A DNA stretch of 64,000 bases from CAWKDG01 sp963848355 (GTDB lineage Bacteria > Actinomycetota > Acidimicrobiia > Acidimicrobiales > UBA8190): NCBI GenBank assembly GCA_963848355.1, contig CAWKDG010000012.1, positions 1,550,001-1,614,000 on the forward strand, given 5' to 3'. The position numbers and the translations under genes were made by a program. Shown one piece after another: positions 8,809 through 18,305 of this stretch (position 1 is the stretch's first letter; each line of letters begins with the position of its first letter). Below the pieces are notes generated by a model, which saw only the letters and a list, made by a program, of their open reading frames with translations, ran no database searches and was not told the DNA's origin.

Positions 8809-9828
8809 ATGACGAAGCGTGACGATGTGATCGTTCCCACTCCCGCCGAGGGCGAGGCGACGACCCTGTCGGCGGACTCATCGGAGGGCTCCGGTCACAG
8901 TGTCCCCCCGGTCTCCGGTCGTCCCGGGCGCGGCGGGAAGAGGGTGGGAGACACGAGGGCGGCTTCGGACACCGGACCGGATCGATCGGTGCCGGACAGC
9001 CCCGCTCCGCCGGGCGACGGCGACACCGGGCCGGGGGCCCGGTCCGGCGTTTTCGCCTCGGGCGCAACCGAGTGGGCCGCCCTGGCCGATCCCCATGCGT
9101 CGGCGCCGGGGGGGACCTACAGCACCGGAGTCACCGGTCACGGCGCCGATATCGGGGTTCTCGGCACCGACGACGGGACCGGCACCGGCGTGGGTGTCCT
9201 CGGCACCGTCACCAATGCCGAGAACAGCCAACCGGCCGTCTATGGATTGACGCGGGGCCGCGGACCCGGGGTCCAGGGTGAGAGCGACGGCCCCGGTCCC
9301 GGTGTCCTCGGAACGGACAACGGGACGGGGACCGGATACGCCGTGTTCGGGGAGCTGTCGAACCCCCGGAACCCGCGGGCGGCCGTCTACGGAACGACGG
9401 CCGGTACGGGGGCCGCCGTCGAGGGAGACAGCAACGGGGCCGGTCCGGGCGTGTTCGGGTTCAGCGAGGGCACCGGCCCCGGCGTCAGGGGAGCGAGCGT
9501 CGGGCGGAATCCCGGGGTCGAGGGCCAGAGCTCGGGGACGGGACCCGGTGTGCTGGCCCTGAACGACGGGAGCGGTCCCGCCCTCGAGGTCCAGGGTCCG
9601 GCCACCTTCTCCCGCAGTGGGGTGGTCACCGTCGCCGCCAGGAAGAAGAGCGTGACGGTGTCCTTTCCCGGCGTCACCCCGACCAGCATGGTGTTGGCCA
9701 CTCTCCAGACCGTGGCCAAGGGGGTGGCCGTGGCGTCGGCCGTTCCCGCTGTGGACTCGTTCATCCTCAAGCTGACCCGGGCGCCGAAGACCGACGTCGT
9801 GGTGGCCTGGTTCGTCCTGGGGTCTTAG
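8809..9828 (+). CDS. Glycine-rich GVxG-repeat protein, likely surface-exposed beta-solenoid
   Basis: A 339-aa protein with a disordered Pro/Gly/Asp-rich N-terminal third. At least eight degenerate repeats of GVLGTDDGTGTG / GPGVQGESDGP type follow (about 110-255), with a conserved C-terminal cap at about 258-339 (FSRSGVVTVAARKKSVTV ... DVVVAWFVLGS). Proteins with this repeat-plus-cap plan are frequent in actinobacteria and are of unknown function. No signal peptide is visible. ATG 8809 has GAGG about 7 nt upstream. Its stop overlaps the convergent gene by 4 nt. Confidence 0.75.
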   Translation: MTKRDDVIVPTPAEGEATTLSADSSEGSGHSVPPVSGRPGRGGKRVGDTRAASDTGPDRSVPDSPAPPGDGDTGPGARSGVFASGATEWAALADPHASAPGGTYSTGVTGHGADIGVLGTDDGTGTGVGVLGTVTNAENSQPAVYGLTRGRGPGVQGESDGPGPGVLGTDNGTGTGYAVFGELSNPRNPRAAVYGTTAGTGAAVEGDSNGAGPGVFGFSEGTGPGVRGASVGRNPGVEGQSSGTGPGVLALNDGSGPALEVQGPATFSRSGVVTVAARKKSVTVSFPGVTPTSMVLATLQTVAKGVAVASAVPAVDSFILKLTRAPKTDVVVAWFVLGS

Positions 9829-10307
9829 ATATCGACCACCGACGTGGCATCGACGCCGAGGACACGAAGGAGGCGGCCCACTCCGAGGAAGGTCGCCATG
9901 CAGATCGTGAGGTCGAGGATCTCCGCATCGGTGAAGACGGTCCGAAGACGGGCGAAGAAGGCGTCGTCGATGGCGAGGTGGTCGACGGCGAAGCGCTCGG
10001 CGTAGGCGATGGCCAGGCGCTCGGGCTCCGAATAGTCGGCCGACGTGCCGTGGTCGGCGACGTGCGCGTAGAAGTCCTCCTCCACTCCCTGCTCTTTGAC
10101 CGAGGTGGCCCGGAACGAGAGGCAGACCGGACAATCGTTCAGCTGGGCGATCCGCATCCGCGCCGCCTCGCGGACGCGGACCGGGAGCACGCTCTTGTTG
10201 TAGGCGGCGTCCACCAGCCGATTGAGGGCGCTGCCCATCTCGGGCCGCAGCGTCCACATCTGAACGGCGTCACCGCCATCGCCGGGCGGGATGTCGATGC
10301 GTGCCAC
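9825..10307 (-). CDS. Carboxymuconolactone decarboxylase family (AhpD-like) protein
   Basis: A 160-aa all-helical protein. The AhpD-type redox pair is CPVC in QLNDCPVCLSF, preceded by VREAARMRIAQLN and followed by SEPERLAIAYAERFA and FTDAEILDLTICMATFLGVGRLL. AhpD-like proteins use this CxxC as a peroxidase or reductase site. The usual His three residues after the second Cys is absent here, so the exact chemistry is open. GTG start. Convergent with the GVxG-repeat gene. Confidence 0.82.
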   Translation of the reverse strand: MARIDIPPGDGGDAVQMWTLRPEMGSALNRLVDAAYNKSVLPVRVREAARMRIAQLNDCPVCLSFRATSVKEQGVEEDFYAHVADHGTSADYSEPERLAIAYAERFAVDHLAIDDAFFARLRTVFTDAEILDLTICMATFLGVGRLLRVLGVDATSVVDI

Positions 10308-10353
10308 CCGGTCAGGCTAACGGGCGTCGGGGGAGTGGTCAGCCGCCATCGCG

Positions 10354-11955
10354 TCAGTCCGTGCGGACGGGATACCAGCCCACGGCGGCGTCGTCGACGG
10401 TGTGTTCGCGCGCCGTCCTGGCGCGCGCCGCCGCGGCCCGGTCGACCGGTGCGAAACGAACAGGATCGCCCGGGCGGAGCTGGCCCAGGCGCCCGAGGTC
10501 GGCGGACACGACGGTGGCCACGACCGGGTAGCCGCCCACGGTGGCGTGGTCACAGAGCAGGACGATCGGTCGACCGTCGGGGGGAAGCTGGATGGCGCCC
10601 GTCACCATCCCCCGCGAGGCGGTGACGGGAGCGGGAGCATCCAGACGCTCGTCCGATCTCAGGCGGACCCCGATCCTGTCGCTCGACCGATCGACCTCCC
10701 ACGTCGTCGAGACCAAGCGGTCGACCGTGACGGCCGGGAAGGTATCGGGGCCGACGATGACGCGGAGGGCGCCGCCGTCGTCCGACGCCTCGGGCTGCCG
10801 CCGGCCACAGGGACGGCCGGGTGGGCCGAGGCCGAGGGTGTCGCCGCCGACGAGAGGGCCGGGTCCCAGACCGCACAGCACGTCCGACGACCGGCTCCCG
10901 AGGACGGTGGGGAGGTCGATCCCCCCGCTGACGGCGATGTAGGAGCGCAGTCCCCGGCGTTCGTCGCCCGTGGTCATCGTCTGTCCGGCACCGACGGGCA
11001 CGATCGAGTCACCGGGGACGGCCCGGCCGTCGACGCTCACCTCGGCCGTCCCCACCACGGCCACGTGGGCCGGCGCCGAGAAACGCAGGGTGGGGCCCCG
11101 CGCCGTGGTCTCGATGGCGGCGGCGTCCTCGGTGTTGCCGACCAGCCGGTTGGCGATGCGCAGCGCGTAGGGATCGGCCGCCCCGGCCCGGGGCACACCG
11201 AGGCCGGCGACGCCCCGACGGCCGCCGTCCTGGACGATCGACAACAGCCCGGGGTTCTCGACGAGGAGACGGCGGTCGGTGTCCGAACGCAGGGGTCGGC
11301 GCCGTGGCGCCGGCGGTGTGACGTCGGGAACCTCGGCCGGGCGGAGGCGGACCAGATCGCCCGCCCGCAGGGCGGCGTACGGCGGGGTCACGGGATCGAA
11401 CAGGTGCATGCCCGTACGGCCGACCACGTGCCAGCCGCCGGGTGAGGGCTGGGGGTAGACGCCGGCGAAACCGCCGGCCAGGGCGACCGACCCACCGGGA
11501 ATGGCGGGCCGCGGCGTCGGTCGCCGGGGCACGGCGGCGAGGTCGGGCGGGAGCCCGATCAGATAGGCGAAACCCGGGGCGAACCCGACGAAGGCGACCC
11601 GGAGGTCGGCCCCGGTGAGGAGGTCGACGACCCGTGACGGTGACAGCCGGGCCAGGCCGGCCACCTGGTCGAGATCGGGCCCGTCGAGAGCCACGGGGAT
11701 CTCGACACGTCGAGCCGTCGACGGGCCCGGTGCGGAGGCGGGCAGGGAGGCGAGCAGGTCGCCCATGGCGGCGACGTCGGTCGTGGTCGGATCGGCGATG
11801 ACCGTCACCGACCCGAAGCCGACGATCACGTCTTCGATGCCGTGCCGGTCTCCGGCGGCGATGGCCGCGGCCAGCCCGTGGGCCTCCTCGACGCTGCCCA
11901 CGTCGACGATGACGGCGGTGTCCCCGAACGCACGTACCGGACGCGCCGGTCTCAT
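10354..11955 (-). CDS. pxpBC: Fused 5-oxoprolinase subunits B and C (PxpB-PxpC)
   Basis: A 533-aa protein. The N-terminal 200 residues match PxpB/KipI (FGDTAVIVDVG, then FVGFAPGFAYLIGLP and RPAIPGGSVALAGG). The C-terminal 310 match PxpC/KipA (LLSIVQDGGRRGVAGLGVPRAGAADPYALRIANRLVGN, then VSGGIDLPTVLGSRS and QLPPDGRPIVLLCDHATVGGYP). With PxpA this forms the ATP-dependent bacterial 5-oxoprolinase that opens pyroglutamate to glutamate. B and C are separate in E. coli; fusions occur elsewhere. Start ATG 11955 overlaps the pxpA stop by ATGA. Confidence 0.92.
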   Translation of the reverse strand: MRPARPVRAFGDTAVIVDVGSVEEAHGLAAAIAAGDRHGIEDVIVGFGSVTVIADPTTTDVAAMGDLLASLPASAPGPSTARRVEIPVALDGPDLDQVAGLARLSPSRVVDLLTGADLRVAFVGFAPGFAYLIGLPPDLAAVPRRPTPRPAIPGGSVALAGGFAGVYPQPSPGGWHVVGRTGMHLFDPVTPPYAALRAGDLVRLRPAEVPDVTPPAPRRRPLRSDTDRRLLVENPGLLSIVQDGGRRGVAGLGVPRAGAADPYALRIANRLVGNTEDAAAIETTARGPTLRFSAPAHVAVVGTAEVSVDGRAVPGDSIVPVGAGQTMTTGDERRGLRSYIAVSGGIDLPTVLGSRSSDVLCGLGPGPLVGGDTLGLGPPGRPCGRRQPEASDDGGALRVIVGPDTFPAVTVDRLVSTTWEVDRSSDRIGVRLRSDERLDAPAPVTASRGMVTGAIQLPPDGRPIVLLCDHATVGGYPVVATVVSADLGRLGQLRPGDPVRFAPVDRAAAARARTAREHTVDDAAVGWYPVRTD

Positions 11956-12704
11956 GTCACGAAGGGTTGAAGGGTGATCCCCGCCGCGGTGAGAGAGCGG
12001 CGCACGTGGCGGGCCAGTTCGGCCGCCCCCGGCGTGTCGCCGTGCAGGCAGATCGACGAGGCGCCGACGGTGATCGGGGTTCCGTCGACCGCCGCCACCC
12101 GGTGTTCGACGGCCAGTGCGACGGCGCGCGCGGCGACGTCGTCGGCGTCGGTCACCACGGCGCCGGCGTCGCCCCGGGGGACCAACCGCCCGTCGGGGAG
12201 GTAGGCGCGGTCGGCGAACGCCTCGGTGGCGACGGCCAGCCCGACATGCTCGGCGACGGCGACGGCGACCGATCCGCAGGGAGCGAGGAGCGCGAGGTCG
12301 CCGTAGGCGCGCAGCGCGTCGCAGACCGCTCTGGCGCAGGCCTCGTCCTCGGCCATCCGGTGGTAGAGGGCGCCGTGGGGTTTGACGTAACGGACCCGCG
12401 TCGCGTAAGCGTGGGCCAGACCGTCGAGGGCGCCGATCTGGTACAGGAGGTCGTCGGTCAGGCGCGTCGGTGAGATGTCCATCTCCCGGCGTCCGAACCC
12501 GGAACGATCGGGGTAGGAGGGATGCGCACCCACCACGACATGGCGCGTCACGGCCTGGCCGAGCGTCCGGCCCATCACACTCGGGTCGCCGGCATGGAAG
12601 CCGCACGCCACGCTGGCACTGGTCACGACATCGAGCAGGGGGGCGTCCCCTTCGGGTCCGCTGGCGTCCTCGCCCACGTCGGCATTGAGGTCGATGACCG
12701 GCAC
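11952..12704 (-). CDS. pxpA: 5-oxoprolinase subunit A (LamB/YcsF family)
   Basis: A 250-aa protein that starts with MPVIDLNADVGED and continues with SASVACGFHAGDPSVM, VVGAHPSYPDRSGFGRREM, YVKPHGALYHRM and ICLHGDTPGA, the standard LamB/YcsF landmarks. PxpA catalyses the hydrolytic half of pyroglutamate cleavage after phosphorylation by PxpBC. GTG start. First gene of a two-gene operon with the fused pxpBC (4-nt overlap). No dedicated transporter is present in the operon. Confidence 0.92.
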   Translation of the reverse strand: MPVIDLNADVGEDASGPEGDAPLLDVVTSASVACGFHAGDPSVMGRTLGQAVTRHVVVGAHPSYPDRSGFGRREMDISPTRLTDDLLYQIGALDGLAHAYATRVRYVKPHGALYHRMAEDEACARAVCDALRAYGDLALLAPCGSVAVAVAEHVGLAVATEAFADRAYLPDGRLVPRGDAGAVVTDADDVAARAVALAVEHRVAAVDGTPITVGASSICLHGDTPGAAELARHVRRSLTAAGITLQPFVT

Positions 12705-12726
12705 CGCACCAGTATCCCCGCGACGC

Positions 12727-13029
12727 TCAGCGGACTGTCACCCCACTGGAGCGCACGAGCCGGTCGTGCCATGCCTGACGTCGACGGTCCCACAGCGGAG
12801 ACAGCCCGTCGAGGAGGAAGAGGACGGGGCCGAAGGAGGCGCGACGAAAGCCACCAGGCGCCGCGTCCGCTGGACCATCGGTCGACCGAGGGCGTCGAGG
12901 GGACCGGGGGTTGTCCCGCGCTGCCCACCGGTGGACGGTACGGGCCCGCGGCGAGGAGGGCGGCGGGCCGTCGTCGGCCATGGGCATGCCATCGGTCAAG
13001 ATGGGCGGCCGCGGCGCATCTCCGGCCAA
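12727..13029 (-). pseudogene. Remnant of an RDD-family membrane protein (C-terminal end only)
   Basis: On the minus strand this stretch is open for 100 codons. Its last 40 or so residues read GGFRRASFGPVLFLLDG, SPLWDRRRQAWHDRL, which closely resembles the C-terminal helix and LWD-xRRQ-xHDRL signature of RDD-family membrane proteins. The first half is Arg/Pro-rich with no membrane helices, and the RDD N-terminal helices are missing. I read it as a decayed end of an RDD gene in the 376-bp gap between pxpA and the marP-like gene. A short functional protein is less likely. Confidence 0.45.
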
Positions 13030-13080
13030 GGCCGACGATCTTCGTACGGGACCGGGTCACGGACGGAAGGATCTCCCTCG

Positions 13081-14274
13081 ATGAACTGGGTCGACTACCT
13101 GCTCCTGGCCCTGGTGGTGGTGTCGGGGATCCGCGGGCTGCGACTGGGGGCGGCGAACCAGGTCCTGTCGTTCGGCGGGTTCTGCCTGGGCCTCTTCCTC
13201 GGTGCCGTGGTGGCGCCGCCGCTCGTCGGGTCGGTGAAGGGAAGTGCGCGCAGCTTCATTGTGATCGGTGTGGTCTTCGGGGCCGCCTTCGTCTTCGGTG
13301 GCGTGGGGCGGTTCCTCGGAGCCCGCTTCTCGGGGGCGCTGCGGCGCCTGCACCTCGGCGTCGTCGACTCGGTCGCCGGTGTGGCCGTCGCCGTGGTGGC
13401 CACACTGGTGGCCGCGTGGCTGGTGGGCAGCTTCCTGGCCAACAGCCGCTTCGTGTCGCTCGACGCCGCCGTGGACCGGTCGCACATCCTGCACGGTTTG
13501 GACAGGATCCTCCCCCCGGTGCCGTCGGTCTTCTCCCGGGTCGAGTCGTTCCTGGATTCGGAGGGCTTTCCCATCGTGTTCGCCGGCCTGCCGCCCGAGG
13601 CCGCTCCGCCGGTGTCACTGCCCACCAATCTGGCCGTGCGTGCCGCCGTGCTGAAGGCCGAGCGGTCGACCGTGCAGATCGTGGGGGCGGGCTGCGGTGT
13701 GATCCAGGAGGGCTCGGGATTCGTGGTGGCGCCCGGCCTGGTGGTGACCAACGCCCACGTCGTCGCCGGCGTGGCCCGACCCGTGGTCCTGGACGAGGCG
13801 GGTCACCACGCCGCCACGGCCGTGCTCTTCGATCCGCGCCTCGACCTGGCCGTGTTGCGGGTCCCCGGGTTGAGCGACCCGTCGCTGCCCATCGACACGG
13901 CCACCGTTCCCCGGGGGACGTCCGGGGTGGTGCTCGGTTATCCCGAAGGTGGGCCGTTCGACTACCGACCGGCGGCCGTCGCCGCCTCCTTCGAGGCCAC
14001 GGGACTCGACATCTACGGGAAGACCCAGACCTTGCGCCTGGTGTACCAGATCGAAGCCGTCGTCCAGCCCGGGAATTCGGGGGGGCCGCTGATCGCGTCG
14101 GGGGACTCGGCCGAGCAGATTCCGAGCGGCACGGTCATCGGCGTCGTCTTCGCCCGGTCCACGATCAATCCCGACGTGGGGTACGCACTGGCCATGGCGG
14201 CGGTGAAGGCCGACGTGAACCGTGTCGGTCCGTCGTCGCCGGCGGTGGGGACGGGGGCATGCATCTCCGATTGA
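13081..14274 (+). CDS. MarP-like membrane serine protease (CvpA domain + trypsin-like protease)
   Basis: A 397-aa protein. Four N-terminal membrane helices form a CvpA-like domain (about 1-120). A chymotrypsin-fold protease follows with His226 (TNAHVV), Asp255 (DPRLDLAVL) and Ser333 (QPGNSGGPL) in place. Cys205 and a Cys near the C-terminus match the disulfide known in mycobacterial MarP, a periplasmic protease required for acid and oxidative stress resistance. ATG 13081 begins directly at the CvpA helix; upstream sequence in frame is not homologous. Function in this organism is inferred. Confidence 0.88.
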   Translation: MNWVDYLLLALVVVSGIRGLRLGAANQVLSFGGFCLGLFLGAVVAPPLVGSVKGSARSFIVIGVVFGAAFVFGGVGRFLGARFSGALRRLHLGVVDSVAGVAVAVVATLVAAWLVGSFLANSRFVSLDAAVDRSHILHGLDRILPPVPSVFSRVESFLDSEGFPIVFAGLPPEAAPPVSLPTNLAVRAAVLKAERSTVQIVGAGCGVIQEGSGFVVAPGLVVTNAHVVAGVARPVVLDEAGHHAATAVLFDPRLDLAVLRVPGLSDPSLPIDTATVPRGTSGVVLGYPEGGPFDYRPAAVAASFEATGLDIYGKTQTLRLVYQIEAVVQPGNSGGPLIASGDSAEQIPSGTVIGVVFARSTINPDVGYALAMAAVKADVNRVGPSSPAVGTGACISD

Positions 14275-14340
14275 GGTGTCCGGTGCCCCGGTGGGTGTGT
14301 GACGCACGTGTGCGGCGGGGCTCGGGGTAAGAATGAGGCC

Positions 14341-16236
14341 GTGGCCCTCCCCATCGAGGATTACGCACTCATCGGCGACACCCACACGGCTGCCATCGTG
14401 GGCCGCGACGGATCGATCGACTGGCTGTGCCTGCCCCGGTTCGACTCCGAGTCGTGTTTCGCCCGGATCCTCGGGGACGAGAGCCACGGATTCTGGCGGA
14501 TCGCCCCCGTGGCCGCGCAGGTCGAGACGAAACGTCGGTACCGGGGGGACACCCTGGTGCTGGAGACCGAATTCGAGACGGCCGACGGCGTGGTCCGGCT
14601 CGTCGACTGCATGCCCATCCGCGAGGTCCATCCCCAGGTGGTGCGCGTCGTGGAGGGGGTGAGTGGGACCGTCGATGTCGGGATGCAGCTCCGCATCCGC
14701 TTCGGCTACGGATCGGTCCTGCCCTGGGTGCGCCGGGCGGGCAGCCTGCTCACGGCCATCGCCGGCCCCGACGCCCTCTCGCTGTGGACACCGGTGCACA
14801 CGCATGGCAAGGACATGACGACGGTGGCGGACTTCACCGTCAAGGAAGGCGACCGGGTGCCGTTCGTCTTGACCTGGTACCCCTCGAACGAGGAAGTGCC
14901 GCGCCCGGTCGACGCCCGTTTCGCCATCGAGGACACCGAGACGTGGTGGGAGGACTGGACCTCGACGTTCCACTTCGAAGGGCCCTGGCGCGACGCCGTG
15001 ATGCGCTCGCTCGTCACCCTGAAGGCCCTCACGTACGAACCCACCGGGGGCATCGTCGCCGCCCCGACCACATCCCTTCCCGAGACGTTGGGAGGGGAGC
15101 GCAATTGGGACTACCGGTACTGCTGGTTGCGCGACGCCACGTTGACGTTGGAATCGCTCATGCGGGGCGGCTTCTTCCAGGAGGCCATGGCCTGGCGCGA
15201 CTGGCTCTTGCGGGCCGTGGCCGGCGATCCGGCCGATCTGCAGATCATGTACGGGCCGGGAGGTGAGCGGCGTCTCGAGGAGTGGGAGGTGGAGTGGCTC
15301 CCGGGCTACGAGGCGTCGTCCCCGGTCCGGATCGGGAACGCGGCGGCCGGCCAGTTCCAGCTCGACGTCTACGGCGAGGTGATGTCGGCGCTGTACGTGG
15401 CCAGCAAGGTCGGGGGCACCCTGAGCGAGGTGGCATGGGGGCTCCAACGCGTCCTCATGGGCTTCGTGAAGTCCATGTGGTCGGAACCCGACGACGGGAT
15501 CTGGGAGGTCCGGGGGCCGCGCCGGCACTTCACCCACTCGAAGGTCATGGCCTGGGTGGCGGTCGACCGCGCCATCAAGATGGTCGACGAATGCGGCGAG
15601 AGCGGACCGGTCGACGAATGGCGGGCGCTGCGCACGACGATCCACGACCAGGTCCTCGCCCAGGGTTTCAACACGAAGGTCGGGGCCTTCACCCAGTACT
15701 ACGGATCCGACGGCCTCGACGCCAGCCTCCTCATGATGCCGCTGGTGGGCTTCCTCCCCGCCACCGACGACCGTGTCCGGTCCACCATCGAGGCCATCGA
15801 GCGCGACCTGACGGAGGACGGCTTCGTCCTGCGCTACCGGGCCGCCGAGTCCAACGCCGTGGACGGCCTCGAGGGCCACGAGGGCGCGTTCCTGGCCTGT
15901 TCGTTCTGGCTGGCCGACTGCCTGTACCTGATCGGTCGCAAGGACGACGCCGTGGCCCTCTTCGAGCGCCTCCTGGCCCTGACCAACGATGTCGGACTCC
16001 TGGCCGAGGAGTACGACGCCGTGGCCAAGCGCCAGGTGGGGAACTTTCCCCAGGCCTTCTCGCACGTGTCCCTGGTGAACTCCGCCTACAACCTGAGCGA
16101 CCATCCCGACGGTGACGCCCGGCGGGTGGCGCCGCTGTTGCCACGGATGGCACAGAACCATTACCGGCAGTGGCGCCAGGGGCGGGCCGGGAGCCGGGGT
16201 TCGACTCCGCAGAGCCGCAGGAAGAAACAGAGATGA
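14341..16236 (+). CDS. Glycoside hydrolase family 15 protein (trehalase/glucoamylase-like)
   Basis: About 631 aa with no signal peptide. The N-terminal beta domain opens with LPIEDYALIGDTHTAAIVGRDG and SIDWLCLPRFDS, and an (alpha/alpha)6 catalytic domain follows with ERNWDYRYCWLRDATLTLE, GNAAAGQFQLDVYGEVM and LLAEEYD, which should carry the catalytic acid/base glutamates. Cytosolic GH15 proteins of this size in actinobacteria are often trehalases or alpha-glucosidases; the substrate is not determinable. GTG 14341 matches the family N-terminus. It is followed 10 nt later by glucose dehydrogenase, suggesting release and oxidation of glucose. Confidence 0.9.
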   Translation: MALPIEDYALIGDTHTAAIVGRDGSIDWLCLPRFDSESCFARILGDESHGFWRIAPVAAQVETKRRYRGDTLVLETEFETADGVVRLVDCMPIREVHPQVVRVVEGVSGTVDVGMQLRIRFGYGSVLPWVRRAGSLLTAIAGPDALSLWTPVHTHGKDMTTVADFTVKEGDRVPFVLTWYPSNEEVPRPVDARFAIEDTETWWEDWTSTFHFEGPWRDAVMRSLVTLKALTYEPTGGIVAAPTTSLPETLGGERNWDYRYCWLRDATLTLESLMRGGFFQEAMAWRDWLLRAVAGDPADLQIMYGPGGERRLEEWEVEWLPGYEASSPVRIGNAAAGQFQLDVYGEVMSALYVASKVGGTLSEVAWGLQRVLMGFVKSMWSEPDDGIWEVRGPRRHFTHSKVMAWVAVDRAIKMVDECGESGPVDEWRALRTTIHDQVLAQGFNTKVGAFTQYYGSDGLDASLLMMPLVGFLPATDDRVRSTIEAIERDLTEDGFVLRYRAAESNAVDGLEGHEGAFLACSFWLADCLYLIGRKDDAVALFERLLALTNDVGLLAEEYDAVAKRQVGNFPQAFSHVSLVNSAYNLSDHPDGDARRVAPLLPRMAQNHYRQWRQGRAGSRGSTPQSRRKKQR

Positions 16237-16246
16237 GGGTGCAGCC

Positions 16247-17293
16247 ATGAAGGCATTGACGGTGCAGCCGGGAACGGCGGGGTCGGCCCGTCTCGACGAC
16301 GTCGACGAGCCACCCGCCTCCGACGGATCGGTGCTGGTCGAGACGCTGGCCGTCGGGGTCTGCGGGACCGACATCGAGATCACCACGGGCGCCTACGGGT
16401 GGCCCCCGCCGGGGCGCGAGCGGTTGATCCTCGGCCACGAGTCGCTCGGCCGGGTCCTCGAAGCCCCCGCCGGTGCCGCCGTGGCCGCCGGCGACCTGGT
16501 GGTGGGGATCGTCCGGCGCCCCGACCCGGTGCCCTGCGCCAACTGCGCCGTGGGTGAGTGGGACTTCTGTGAGAACGGCCGGTACACCGAGCGCGGCATC
16601 AAGCAGCGCGACGGCTACTGCTCGGAGCGCTACCGGATCGAGCCCGACTTCGTGGTGAAGCTCGACCCCGCCCTCGGGCGCTGCGGTGTCCTCCTCGAGC
16701 CGACCAGTGTGGTGGCCAAGGCGTGGGAGGAGGTGGACCGCATCGGCGGCCGCGCCCACTGGGCGCCGACGCGCGCCGTGATCACCGGGGCCGGACCGAT
16801 CGGGCTCCTGGCCGCGCTGATCGCCGTCCAACGCGGCATGGAGGTCCACGTCCTCGATCAGGTGACGTCCGGTCTGAAGCCCGATCTGGTCGCCGCCCTC
16901 GGGGCCACCTACCACACGGGGACGATCGAAGACGCCTCCCCGGCGCCCGACGTCGTCGTCGAGTGCACCGGGGTCGCCTCCCTCGTGTTCGACGCCATGG
17001 AGCATTTGGGACCGAACGGCGTCCTCTGTCTCACCGGTGTCTCGTCGGGCGGGCACTCGATCGACGTGGACGCCGGATTGCTCAACCGGTCCCTGGTGCT
17101 GGCCAACCAGGCCATCGTGGGTTCGGTGAACGCCAACCGCCGTCACTACGAAGCGGCCGCCGCCGCCCTGGCCAAGGCCGACCACGGCTGGTTGGAGCGG
17201 GTGGTGAGCCGCACTGTTCCGCTGGCGAACTTCTCCGAGGCGCTGGCCCGGCAGCCGGACGACGTCAAGGTGGTCATCGAGATAAACCAGTGA
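16247..17293 (+). CDS. gdh: Glucose 1-dehydrogenase (zinc-dependent MDR, archaeal type)
   Basis: A 348-aa medium-chain dehydrogenase. The catalytic zinc region is VGVCGTDIEI and LGHESLG. The structural zinc lobe is shortened (PCANCAVGEWDFCENG). The Rossmann motif is VITGAGPIGLLAALIAVQRG, followed by VHVLDQ, and the C-terminal part is of Glu-DH type (YEAAAAALAKAD). The pattern CENGRYTERGIKQRDGY is characteristic of glucose dehydrogenases such as those of Thermoplasma and haloarchaea, which oxidise D-glucose to gluconolactone with NAD(P). Placed between GH15 and an MBL-fold hydrolase that might act as the lactonase. Confidence 0.85.
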   Translation: MKALTVQPGTAGSARLDDVDEPPASDGSVLVETLAVGVCGTDIEITTGAYGWPPPGRERLILGHESLGRVLEAPAGAAVAAGDLVVGIVRRPDPVPCANCAVGEWDFCENGRYTERGIKQRDGYCSERYRIEPDFVVKLDPALGRCGVLLEPTSVVAKAWEEVDRIGGRAHWAPTRAVITGAGPIGLLAALIAVQRGMEVHVLDQVTSGLKPDLVAALGATYHTGTIEDASPAPDVVVECTGVASLVFDAMEHLGPNGVLCLTGVSSGGHSIDVDAGLLNRSLVLANQAIVGSVNANRRHYEAAAAALAKADHGWLERVVSRTVPLANFSEALARQPDDVKVVIEINQ

Positions 17294-17303
17294 CCGTCGA
17301 ACA

Positions 17304-18242
17304 GTGACGACCGAGATCGCTCCCGGGGTCATCGAGATCGACACCCTGCTGGGCGGATGGGAACGGGTGACGGCCGGCTACCTCCTGACGGGACCGGCGC
17401 CGGTGCTGGTGGAGACGGGGAGCCAGAGCTCGGTGCCCGCCCTGTTGGCGGCGCTCGACGGACTCGGGGTCGGCGCCGACGACCTGGCCGGGGTGGCCGT
17501 GACCCACATCCATCTCGACCACGCCGGCGGGGTGGGCGACGTGGCCCGGGCCTTCCCCGCCGCCACCGTCTACGTCCACGGGAAGGGGGCCCGGCACCTG
17601 ATCGACCCCACCCGCCTCGTCGACTCCGCCGCCCGCGTCTACGGGGGCCTGCTCGACTCGTTGTACGGGCGCCTCGATCCCACACCGGCCGAGCGGATCC
17701 ACGTGCTCGAGGACGGGGAGGAGATCCGGGTGGGACCCGACCGCGTGCTCGTGACCGTCGACTCGCCGGGCCATGCCAAGCACCACCTGGCCCTGCACGA
17801 CTCGGCCAGCGGGATCCTCTTCGCCGGTGACGCCGTCGGGGTCCGGCTCCCCGACGCCGGCGTGCTGCGTCCGTCCACGCCACCCCCGGACTTCGACCTC
17901 GACCAGGCCATCCATTCGCTCGGCCGTTTCGCCGGGCGGCACCCGGCCGGCCTGGCCCTGGCCCACTACGGCCTGGTCCCCGATCCGACGTCGCTGCTCG
18001 ACGAGGCGCAGGACACGCTGCGGCGCTGGGCCGAGGTGGCGGAACGGGCCTGGCGCCAGGGCGGCGACATCGCCGCCGCTCTGGACGAAGCCTTCGCCGG
18101 TGACATCGGGGCCGTCGATCCGGCCCAGCGCGAGAAGCTCGAGACGTTGAACGGCGTCCATTCCAATGCCGCCGGTTTCCGTCGCTGGCTCGAGACGCGC
18201 GCCGGCGGCCGGGGGGAATCGGAGGGCCCGGGCCTGGCATGA
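17304..18242 (+). CDS. MBL-fold metallo-hydrolase
   Basis: A 312-aa metallo-beta-lactamase-fold protein with HIHLDHAGG (dinuclear metal site), DSPGHAKHH and FAGDAVGVRLP. The fold covers about residues 1-215, and a helical tail follows. It begins with GTG 17304, 10 nt after gdh, in the same operon. MBL-fold enzymes include lactonases and glyoxalase II-like hydrolases, so a role in opening an aldonolactone is attractive but only inferred from position. Confidence 0.82.
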   Translation: MTTEIAPGVIEIDTLLGGWERVTAGYLLTGPAPVLVETGSQSSVPALLAALDGLGVGADDLAGVAVTHIHLDHAGGVGDVARAFPAATVYVHGKGARHLIDPTRLVDSAARVYGGLLDSLYGRLDPTPAERIHVLEDGEEIRVGPDRVLVTVDSPGHAKHHLALHDSASGILFAGDAVGVRLPDAGVLRPSTPPPDFDLDQAIHSLGRFAGRHPAGLALAHYGLVPDPTSLLDEAQDTLRRWAEVAERAWRQGGDIAAALDEAFAGDIGAVDPAQREKLETLNGVHSNAAGFRRWLETRAGGRGESEGPGLA

Positions 18243-18305
18243 TGGCTCCGCCACACGGCGTTGCACGCGACACGGCGGTGCACGAGGACGGGGGGGCTGA
18301 TCGTC

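Noticed and set aside
13615..16386. Very long minus-strand open frame (over 900 codons) opposite the marP-like and GH15 genes
   Set aside because: It is an antisense shadow typical of GC-rich codon bias: His/Gly/Val/Asp-rich, no domains, while the plus strand encodes recognisable proteins.
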